Program-made: the position numbers and the translations under genes | Virus record (IMG/VR): IMGVR_UViG_3300050120_000238 | Coordinates: 1-26,024 of that record | Strand: one strand, 5' to 3' | Length of the DNA stretch: 26,024 nt | Origin: a virus | Shown here: positions 14,742-22,100 of the stretch, one piece after another | Layout: the number at the start of each line of letters is the position of its first letter | Numbering within the stretch: the stretch's first letter is position 1 | Notes under the pieces: generated by a model | What the model was told of the DNA's origin: nothing | Database searches by the model: none | What the model saw: the letters and a program-made list of their open reading frames with translations, nothing else

Positions 14742-15827
14742 AGTTCACATAAATACCCTCGCGTTCTATTCGTTTTGAAAAAACAAGGCATCTACAATGG
14801 AAATGATTATTCCACTACGCCTGTTTATAGTAGTGGTTTAGGTAATAGTGCTAGATTTGTAGTTGATATGCTAAAGGATATTGGTGTACCGACTGATGTT
14901 GCCTATGTTATTGATAATAATGGCATTCATAAACAAATCGTGGAATATAAGGCTGATGTAGTAATCATCGAAGCATTCTGGGTTGTTCCAGAAAAATTCG
15001 ATGAATTGAAAAAAGCATGCCCAAAGGTAACGTTTATCATTCGTAATCACTCAGAAACCCCTTTCCTCGCTCAAGAAGGAATGGCTTTTGGTTGGATTAT
15101 GAAGTACTTAAATAAATCAAATGTGTTGTTAGGGTGCAATTCGACTCGGATGTTGGAAGACACAAGGTTCCTGGCTTTTGCTCAAGACCCTACGCTTTCG
15201 GATAGAGAAATTGAAAGAAAAACTGTTTTACTGCCGAACTATTACCCAACTACTGATGCAAAGCGTGCTTCTGCAATCCATCATTCAGAATTCCTAGATA
15301 TTAGTTGTTTTGGTGCTGTACGTCCATTGAAAAATCATATGATTCAAGCCATGGCGGCAATGAAAGCAGCTACGAGAATGGGTAAACGTCTGCGATTCCA
15401 TATTAATGGTGGTCGAGTAGAACAAAAAGGCGAACCGATTCTGAAGAATCTGAAGGAACTTTTTGCTGCTTTCCCACAACATGAATTGATTAATCATGGT
15501 TGGTTGGCACATGATGAGTTTAAAGAACTGGCTTCAACGATGGATATTGCCATGCAAGTTTCATTGTCTGAAACTTTCAATATCGTAGCGGCTGACACGG
15601 TGACCCTGGGTATTCCTACCATCACGTCTCCGGAAGTACGTTGGGCAAGTGGATGTTTTCAAGCGAATCCTACCGACTCCAATGAAATCGCCAAGATGGT
15701 TGAAAAAGCATATAACTTTAGACGCTCATGGCCTAGTTACAATCCGAGTTTAAAAGGATTGAAAAGCTTTAATAAAATGTCGATCAAAGAATGGTCTGAT
15801 GTTTTGTTAAAATTGAAAGGACGATAA
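14739..15827 (+). CDS. GT-B-fold glycosyltransferase (GT4-like) in the tail-fibre locus
   Basis: A 362-residue enzyme candidate that would transfer a sugar from a nucleotide-sugar donor. The N-terminal half opens with PRVLFVLKKQGIYNGNDY and SSGLGNSARFVVDML, the glycine-rich acceptor-side loop of GT-B enzymes. The C-terminal half has FGAVRPLKNHMIQAM (~191-205), then HGWLAHDEFKELASTMDIAM and SLSETFNIVAADTVTLGIP. The E278-x7-D286 pair stands where GT4 enzymes have E-x7-E, with Asp for the second Glu. There are no membrane spans, so it is cytoplasmic. It sits between two fibre genes, so plausible acceptors are the fibres themselves; phage DNA or host surface sugars are alternatives. Translation seems to depend on an intervening hairpin (14710-14730). 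The fold assignment is good; the donor and acceptor are unknown. Confidence 0.75.
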   Translation: MSSHKYPRVLFVLKKQGIYNGNDYSTTPVYSSGLGNSARFVVDMLKDIGVPTDVAYVIDNNGIHKQIVEYKADVVIIEAFWVVPEKFDELKKACPKVTFIIRNHSETPFLAQEGMAFGWIMKYLNKSNVLLGCNSTRMLEDTRFLAFAQDPTLSDREIERKTVLLPNYYPTTDAKRASAIHHSEFLDISCFGAVRPLKNHMIQAMAAMKAATRMGKRLRFHINGGRVEQKGEPILKNLKELFAAFPQHELINHGWLAHDEFKELASTMDIAMQVSLSETFNIVAADTVTLGIPTITSPEVRWASGCFQANPTDSNEIAKMVEKAYNFRRSWPSYNPSLKGLKSFNKMSIKEWSDVLLKLKGR

Positions 15828-15834
15828 GAATAAA

Positions 15835-17394
15835 ATGGCATCAAAAACCCTTAATACAATTATTTCACCAACGGATACAAACCGTACTCTAGTCTATACG
15901 GCTCCGACTACGGCTACTTCCGCTATCGTGTTTGGCGGAACATTGACCAATACCGATGCAATCACCAAGACGGTAAAAACCGCTACGGTTGAAATTCTGG
16001 TATCTGCCGGTGTTTATAAGCGTGTTGGGGGTCAAGTATCTGTTCCTTATGCTATTGGTATTGGTCTTCCAAAGATTACCCTGAACCCAGGTCAAAGCAT
16101 TTATGTAACTATTTCACAGGCAAACACAGTTGATTGTCTGTTTAATATTATGGAAATCTACTCAAATATTGCTTTGGGTGGAACGGGTTCGACGGTTCTT
16201 GAAGCCTTAAATGACCACATTGCGAATCTGAATAATCCCCATGGAACTACGGCTACTCAAATCGGTCTAGGTTCAGTTAACAATACCTCTGATGCAAATA
16301 AGCCTGTCTCCGTCATTCAACAGGCCGCGTTGGATTTGAAAGCCAGTTTGACGGGTGCCACATTTACCGGAACAGTCAATGGTATCACCAAAACGATGGT
16401 TGGTCTAGCCAGTGTAGATAATACCGCTGATACTGCTAAACCTGTTTCAACCGCACAACAAAATGCGTTGAATTTAAAATTGAATTTGTCTGGTGGAACC
16501 ATGAGTGGTGGTTTGACTATTTCAAGCAATACGACCACGAATTCTCCCGCACTTATACTTGGAAATACTACCTCATCTGCTTATATTCAGATGCAGGGGA
16601 CTAATCTATATTTCATTAACGCTGCTAATAATGCTGTTAATGCATCAATTACCGATGCAGGGGCTGTTTCTTTTCCGAGAGCAAGACCTACATGGGCAGG
16701 GTTAACCCCATGGGATAGTGGCAATTTTAACCCGGCCAACTATGCGCCTCTCAGTACTTTTAATGCTGATATAACCAGTCTTCAAAGTCAAATAACGGGC
16801 AATTACAATGCTTATGCGGCTGAAGTCGGCTTTCTTCAGAGTGAAATCAACAGTGTAAGTAGCACGGCCACGACCGCCTATAATGTCGCGGTTGGTCGAA
16901 TGGTTCCCGATTCTGTCAGTACGGGTGGTTGGGCCAGTGGAAATTCCCAAGCGCCATACTTCAGTAACGGCACGGCTGTTGGAATGATTCAGCAACGATA
17001 TCTAGGTGGTATCTATGACGTGTTCTTTGATGGAGCATTAAAAATTACATCGGGCGGAACACAATATTTCTTCCCGATTAACGGATCGGATGCAAGACTG
17101 AAAGAAAACATTGTGGATTCAACAATATCTGCACTGGATGTTGTCAATAAAATTAAATTTAAACAGTTCAATTTTAAAGAAAGCAGTGTTTTTGATCATA
17201 CTAAGGTTCATAAAGTTGGAGTTATAGCCCAGGAACTTCGGGAAGTAGAACCGACTTTTGTCATACCAAGTGATAGTTATTATCAACTTGATCTGCTTCC
17301 TATGTTGAATCATGCCCTAAAGGCGATTCAGGAACTATCTGCCCAGGTAGAAGATTTAAAGACTCAGGTAGCGGCCTTAAATCCAAAAGTTTAA
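15835..17394 (+). CDS. Tail fibre with C-terminal S74 intramolecular chaperone
   Basis: A 519-residue fibre. Residues 1-~110 are a paralogue of the N-terminus of the fibre at 12875. Two GLGNV-type modules follow: IGLGSVNNTSDANKPVS and MVGLASVDNTADTAKPVS, with TFTGTVNGIT between. The C-terminal ~100 residues are a peptidase S74 / endosialidase-type chaperone domain that directs trimer folding and then cleaves itself off. It starts at S418-D419 in GSDARLKENI, continues IKFKQFNFKES and KVGVIAQELREVEPTFV, and ends in a leucine-rich coiled coil (LKAIQELSAQVEDLKTQVAAL). The mature fibre would therefore end near residue 418. It begins 7 nt after the glycosyltransferase stop, with AAAGGA 13 nt before the ATG. 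A bidirectional terminator follows. Confidence 0.87.
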   Translation: MASKTLNTIISPTDTNRTLVYTAPTTATSAIVFGGTLTNTDAITKTVKTATVEILVSAGVYKRVGGQVSVPYAIGIGLPKITLNPGQSIYVTISQANTVDCLFNIMEIYSNIALGGTGSTVLEALNDHIANLNNPHGTTATQIGLGSVNNTSDANKPVSVIQQAALDLKASLTGATFTGTVNGITKTMVGLASVDNTADTAKPVSTAQQNALNLKLNLSGGTMSGGLTISSNTTTNSPALILGNTTSSAYIQMQGTNLYFINAANNAVNASITDAGAVSFPRARPTWAGLTPWDSGNFNPANYAPLSTFNADITSLQSQITGNYNAYAAEVGFLQSEINSVSSTATTAYNVAVGRMVPDSVSTGGWASGNSQAPYFSNGTAVGMIQQRYLGGIYDVFFDGALKITSGGTQYFFPINGSDARLKENIVDSTISALDVVNKIKFKQFNFKESSVFDHTKVHKVGVIAQELREVEPTFVIPSDSYYQLDLLPMLNHALKAIQELSAQVEDLKTQVAALNPKV

Positions 17395-17397
17395 GAA

Positions 17398-17419
17398 AAA
17401 GCCCCAATTAAGGGGCTTT
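17398..17419. terminator. Bidirectional terminator between convergent genes
   Basis: AAAGCCCC (17398-17405) and GGGGCTTT (17412-17419) form an 8-bp stem with a 6-nt loop. CTTT follows on the plus side, and on the minus side the stem is followed by further T residues. It closes both the fibre transcript and the convergent minus-strand transcript. Confidence 0.85.
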
Positions 17420-17421
17420 CT

Positions 17422-17940
17422 TTATGATTCAATCACTTCTGGTTCGACTACATTTTTCTTTCGACCCGCTTTGCTGTTCTTGATCAATACTTTATTGTTG
17501 ACAATTTCGACAATCATTCCAGCACTGATAGCGCGTGATATTTCATGTCGCAACCATAATAGTTCTTTTTCCGCATTTAGTGGATTTTTTGCAGTCACAA
17601 ATTTGGAAACCAACTTGGATAGGGTTTGATTCCCCAGTTCGATTTGTTCTAGAAATACCGCATATCGACCACGTAAACGATATTTTTCAGCATGCTTGGC
17701 TTGGAAATATTCCGGTGTGACTCGAAATTCACGCTCAGAATTCTCTGTTCTGGCATGTTTCTTGGCAAGTGCAAGCGAAAACCCACGACTTTTCAGGGCT
17801 TTTCCGGACAGTAATCGATTAATATTACTGTCTTTTATATACTTGGCACCATTCGTTTTAAGTGCATTGACCATTTCACCAATTGTTCTACCATTGGCTC
17901 TGACCGAAACTGCACCATTTGTGATCATCAACTTAGACAT
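17422..17940 (-). CDS. Basic hypothetical protein
   Basis: A 172-residue Lys/Arg-rich protein with no family I recognise. The first ~65 residues (MSKLMITNGAVSVRANGRTI, then NALKTNGAKYIKDSNINRLL) have short helices that could form a small DNA- or RNA-binding fold. Residues ~100-150 are mainly amphipathic helix (LSKLVSKFVTAKNPLNAEKELLWLRHEISRAI). The tail KNSKAGRKKN is basic. This fits a nucleic-acid-binding regulator, but that is inference from composition. GGAAG lies 4-5 nt before the ATG, and the start overlaps the stop of a tiny membrane-peptide gene by 8 nt. It ends at the bidirectional terminator. Confidence 0.65.
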   Translation of the reverse strand: MSKLMITNGAVSVRANGRTIGEMVNALKTNGAKYIKDSNINRLLSGKALKSRGFSLALAKKHARTENSEREFRVTPEYFQAKHAEKYRLRGRYAVFLEQIELGNQTLSKLVSKFVTAKNPLNAEKELLWLRHEISRAISAGMIVEIVNNKVLIKNSKAGRKKNVVEPEVIES

Positions 17941-18016
17941 GTTCTTCCACCAGCAATGCTTTTACAAAAATATAGTATAAAGCAAACATCACTAAAATTT
18001 CAATAACTAATTTCAT
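17933..18016 (-). CDS. 27-residue single-span membrane peptide
   Basis: A very short gene. The protein reads MKLVIEILVMFALYYIFVKA and ends LLVEEHV: one hydrophobic span (residues ~3-23) with a Lys near each end and an acidic C-terminus. GGAG from the end of the upstream gene lies 8 nt before the ATG at 18016. An in-frame ATG two codons earlier (18022) is too close to GGAG. Its stop overlaps the start of the 172-residue gene by 8 nt, so it is locked into the operon. Small single-span phage peptides can be lysis regulators, superinfection-exclusion or protease inhibitors, but nothing here decides between these. Confidence 0.6.
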   Translation of the reverse strand: MKLVIEILVMFALYYIFVKALLVEEHV

Positions 18017-18018
18017 AA

Positions 18019-18273
18019 TCATAGCTCCGGGCGTCGTGCAATGTAGGAACCGGGTTCTGGTTCACCATCCCAGGCTTCCAGGTCGGATAGGGCGGCTTTC
18101 GCTTCACCAAGGCTATTGAAACAAAACCTTCGACTATACCCAACTTCATCCATTCGGGTACAAAGACCCACGCTATAAAGCAATCGGATTAGACCCGCGT
18201 AGGTTCCGTCAGGGAGTTTTCGGACATCGGAATACCCCTGTTCTTCCATTCGTTCGATGAATTTATCAGGCAT
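18019..18273 (-). CDS. Small hypothetical phage protein
   Basis: An 84-residue protein starting MPDKFIERMEEQGYSDVRKL. It contains GTYAGLIRLLYSVGLCTRMD and YSRRFCFNSLGEAKAALSDLEAWDG, a pattern I have the impression of seeing in small uncharacterised proteins of myoviruses, with no function known to me. AAGGA is 8 nt before the ATG and overlaps the stop of the upstream gene. It is part of a four-gene minus-strand operon between two plus-strand structural blocks. Confidence 0.7.
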   Translation of the reverse strand: MPDKFIERMEEQGYSDVRKLPDGTYAGLIRLLYSVGLCTRMDEVGYSRRFCFNSLGEAKAALSDLEAWDGEPEPGSYIARRPEL

Positions 18274-18284
18274 CAGTCTATTCC

Positions 18285-18494
18285 TTAAAATTCAATATCA
18301 AATTCACGGGGTTGATCGTAATCGTATTCCCCGACAAATTCATGTTCATCTTCCGGATGGGGAACTTTTGGTCCTAGATAGAATGGGTTCTTTTCCCAAG
18401 TATCGTAGGGACTCAAAATCCAGGCAACATCCTGATTATCATGACCCAGATTATGGGCATATTCCTTGACTGCATCTGACATTTTAGCAAGCAT
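18285..18494 (-). CDS. Small hypothetical phage protein
   Basis: A 69-residue acidic protein beginning MLAKMSDAVKEYAHNLGHDN, with QDVAWILSPYDTWEKNPFYL and a Glu/Asp-rich end (HPEDEHEFVGEYDYDQPREF). AAGGAAAA precedes the ATG at good spacing. It is the first gene after the sigma70-like promoter at 18520-18548. No function is recognised. Confidence 0.7.
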   Translation of the reverse strand: MLAKMSDAVKEYAHNLGHDNQDVAWILSPYDTWEKNPFYLGPKVPHPEDEHEFVGEYDYDQPREFDIEF

Positions 18495-18519
18495 AGCGTT
18501 TTCCTTGGTTCGATAATTA

Positions 18520-18548
18520 ATTGTATATCAATACCTGAAATTTTTCAA
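18520..18548 (-). promoter_or_regulatory. Sigma70-type promoter for the small minus-strand operon
   Basis: On the minus strand TTGAAA (18548-18543), exactly 17 nt, TACAAT (18525-18520): 5/6 matches in each box with ideal spacing, about 25 nt before the ATG at 18494. The -35 lies in the recurring AATTGAAAAAT element. Confidence 0.7.
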
Positions 18549-18583
18549 TTAATATTTGAATCTTCAGGATTTTCCCTGGCTGG

Positions 18584-18590
18584 CTAAGTA
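18584..18590 (+). promoter_or_regulatory. Putative late promoter for the second structural block
   Basis: CTAAGTA in the context GGCTAAGTAAG, 38 nt before the ATG at 18629. It differs by one base from the CTAAATA boxes and shares its flanks with the site at 8748. Confidence 0.4.
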
Positions 18591-18628
18591 AGTTGTTGAA
18601 CTATATAACATTTCTAGAGAAAAATCAA

Positions 18629-18997
18629 ATGAAAGTTGAAAGCTGTCAAGACCTCGAATTTAAACGTGGCGAAACCATTAGCCTGACCGTCCTATATCTA
18701 GAAAATGGTCAACCTAAAGACTTAACCGGATATACCGTGACCAGTCAAGGCAAAACCGGGTATCCACTCGCCAGTGCAGGTCCATCGCAGGCATTTAATA
18801 TGGTAGCTACCTTGGCCGATCAAACCACTGGCAAGGGTATGGTTACGCTATCTGCAACGGCTGATATCACTGCCGCCCTGAAAGTGGCTCCGTTTCAGGT
18901 AGATGTAAGATATGTGGATTCCCTCGGCAATGCCAAAATGAGTGACACTTTCACCATCCAGATCGTCCAGGAAGTGACGGGGTTGACCAGTGTCTGA
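18629..18997 (+). CDS. Small virion-type protein, Ig-like fold likely
   Basis: A 122-residue protein starting MKVESCQDLEFKRGETISLT. The 'D-x-x-F-(K/R)-RG-(E/D)-T' opening, followed by alternating beta strands (GQPKDLTGYTVTSQGKT, FQVDVRYVDSLGNAK and DTFTIQIVQEV), is typical of BppU-like and other Ig-like tail/baseplate accessory modules. The ATG at 18629 is preferred over the TTG at 18593, which would place the start only a few bases after the promoter-like box. Its Shine-Dalgarno is weak (AGAG, about 8 nt upstream). Its stop overlaps the GTG start of the next gene. It is probably a minor virion protein. Confidence 0.6.
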   Translation: MKVESCQDLEFKRGETISLTVLYLENGQPKDLTGYTVTSQGKTGYPLASAGPSQAFNMVATLADQTTGKGMVTLSATADITAALKVAPFQVDVRYVDSLGNAKMSDTFTIQIVQEVTGLTSV

Positions 18998-19166
18998 ACT
19001 GATTCTAATCCCTAATACCCAGGAAAGATTGAAAATTTTTCCTCTCCAACGCGATAAGTTGGTAGTAAGCAAGGATGATAGTGACTTTGTTCGAATAGAA
19101 CCTTTGTCCAGGGATAGGCTTGTGGTGTCAGAACCTACAGAATCCATTATCCGCGTGACTAAATAA
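18990..19166 (+). CDS. Small GTG-start protein with internal repeat
   Basis: A 58-residue gene starting with GTG that overlaps the stop of the previous gene by 8 nt. GGGG lies 7-8 nt before the GTG. There is no in-frame ATG. The protein (start read as Met) begins MSELILIPNTQERLKIFPLQ. It contains two copies of an ~23-residue unit: FPLQRDKLVVSKDDSDFVRI and EPLSRDRLVVSEPTESIIRV. The PLxRDxLVVS repeat suggests a small beta-repeat or two-stranded structural piece. It probably belongs with the preceding virion-type gene. The stop codon lies within the CTAAATAA box that serves the next gene. Confidence 0.65.
   Translation: MSELILIPNTQERLKIFPLQRDKLVVSKDDSDFVRIEPLSRDRLVVSEPTESIIRVTK
19159..19166 (+). 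promoter_or_regulatory. Putative late promoter for the DUF4815 protein and neck genes
   Basis: CTAAATAA, overlapping the stop of the small GTG-start gene and ending 32 nt before the ATG at 19198. Confidence 0.45.
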
Positions 19167-19197
19167 TTAAACTAATAAGATTGATTGGATTATAAAG

Positions 19198-22100
19198 ATG
19201 TCTGATAACATGCAAGAAACCCCTCTTGACGTAGCGCCGTATTACGACGATTACGATTCCGACAAGAATTTTCATAGAGTTTTGTTCAAGGCCGGTCAAA
19301 CGGTACAAGCCCGAGAATTAAATCAAATTCAGGACATTGGACAAGACCAAGTAAACCGATTCGGAAAAAATATCTTCGCGGAAGGGTCTATTGTCATTCC
19401 GGGTGGTATTACGGTCAAAACAGACCAAGACAGTATCAAGCTATTCTTTGATACTGGTTTTGCCTTTACCGACATCCAAAATTCCACGGCTACCCTTTAT
19501 ATTAAGGGTAAAACTTCTGGAACCACGGCCCAAGTAGCAAAAATGATTGCTCAAGTCGGTGCCGATCCCATTACATTTCTTATCGACTATCTGTCTTCTG
19601 GCAATTCCGGTGTGACTAATGTCTTTGCGGATAATGAAGATTGCACGGTTTATTCCCTAAATTCTGACGGTACTCAAAATTCTCTGTCAGAATTGACAGT
19701 TGTTACTGCTACCAAAACCATCTGGGCAATTTCTATTCCTGGAACCTATTTCCTGCGCGGAAACTTTGTGGATGCTTATGATGACAATATCGTCATTTCC
19801 AAGTATGCCGATGTTACTTCCGCCAAGGTTGGTTTCCTGATTCAGGAACAAATCATCACGTCAACGGATGATCGTACCCTATTTTCAAATGCCCTGGGTG
19901 AACCCAACTTCAAAGCCTCTGGTGCTGATCGTCTGAAAATTGGTTTGACCTTGGCTACGATTGCCGTCACTGATCAAAACAAGGACTTCATTGAGATTGT
20001 GCGTCTGGTAGACAGTGCGATCCAATCCAACGTCACGACATCAACTTATTCCCTGATTGAAAAGTCTATTGCTACCCAAACGTTCGAGACAAACGGTAAT
20101 TATACCGTGACTCCATTTGGTCTGCAATTGAAAGAACATCTGAAAAATAGTCCGACTGACATCAATGGTGTCTATCTGGCTGCTAATGGTGGTCTGGAAT
20201 CGAAATTTGTAGCCCAATTAAAACCTGGAACAGGTTATGCAGGGGGCTATCGTACTGCCACGGTTGGTATTCAAAGTATTTCTATTGACAAAGCCCGTTC
20301 GACTACAACTGTCCCTAATACAGTTACGTCTGCTGATTACGGCCCTTATATCATGGTTACGGCTGTTCATTCGTTTCCTGATATCAATATTCAGAAGCGT
20401 ATTCGTTTTCTAAATTCAAGTTCAGTTGCTATTGGAACATGCGCCATTCGCGCTTTCCGTAGGGACTCGACTTCAAATTATCGTCTTTATGTATTCGATT
20501 TCCAGTTTACTACAGGAAATACCTTTAATAATGTAACTAAGATTGATTATCAGGATTCATCAAACCTCTTTACTGCGAACCTTGTTTCAGCGGTTATTTT
20601 TGATTCGTCTAAAGATTCTATGGTCTTTAAACTACCCTACAACTCAATTAATTCATTGAAGACGGGTGGAATTAGCCATACATCGTATACGGTCATGCGT
20701 TCCATGATCGTGACTACGAATGCCTCTGGCGTGGCCTCAGTGTCTGTGGCATCCAATGAAATTTTTGGTTCGATCAACAATTTCGAATATTTCATTTGTC
20801 AGACTGGTGCATCTACCCCTGGCGCGGTGATTGATCCTACGACTGCTGGTTTGGTCTTGTCTGGTTCGCCTGTCGGACGGACATTGAATATCAATCTATC
20901 GGCAACTTACGCAACCCAAACCATCAAGATTATAGCTCCAATCATTAAATCGGCTCCGGTTGAAAGAACTAAAATTCTTCAATCTAACTCGGAAACCTTC
21001 AATTTAGGGGTAGGTGGTAAATCAAGCATTGCCTTAGCTAAAGGCGATATAATTGGTATTACCTCTGTTATGGATGGCGCGACCGATGTCACTACACTTT
21101 TTACATTTGACAATGGTCAAAAACCAAGCTGGTATGGTCAAGGTTCGATTTCAACCACTGACGGACGTATCTATTTCTCATCTGCTTTAGTGGTGACGTA
21201 TCAGTATTTTGAACATACAACTGGCGATTACTTCAGCGTAGATTCTTATGCCGGTATTGATCGTGACCTAATTCCTACCTGGAATGGTGGCGCATTGACC
21301 GATTATTTTGACTTCCGTCAAGATCGTGACAGTGTGGCCGGAACTTTTAGCACATTGGGTGAATGTTCCAAACCGGGTGATTCTATCCGCGCTGATATTA
21401 CCTTCTATCTGCCCAGAATGGATTCGATCTATTTGGCTCCGGAAGGAACTTTTGCGGCGGTAACAGGGGTTCCAAGTTCAAATCCTGTCGCTCCGGATGT
21501 TCCTGGCAATAGCATGAAGCTATATCAGTTGTATATCCCTGCGTACACGCCAGATATTACCCTGATCGCTCCTACGATGATTGAAAATAAACGTTACACA
21601 ATGCGCGATATTGGTGCATTGGATACCCGTATTTCCAATCTTGAATATTACACAACCCTTTCGGCTTTGGAAGCTTCAGCTAATTCGATTGACGTGATTG
21701 ATCCTACGACTGGAAATAATCGCTTTAAGAACGGTATTGCTGCCGATGGATTCATTGATTTCCGTTTAGCCGACACGACCGATCCACAATTCCAAGCTTC
21801 ATTGGATGCGACAACGGGAACATTGCAACCGACATTTACACCAAATGGTGTCGATTTGGCTGTTGCCGCCCTGAATAATGGTAAAGCCACGGCCAGTGTA
21901 TATCAATTGCCTTATACGGAAACCCTGATCGTAAGTCAACCTTACGCTACCACGACCTCAAACATTAATCCATACGCCGTATTCACATGGTCTGGATCAA
22001 TTCAATTGACGCCGGATTCGGATTTCTGGAAGGATGTTGTTTATTTACAACCAATTTACAATAGTATCAGTGTAGATAACACTGGTGGTGCGCGTGAAGG

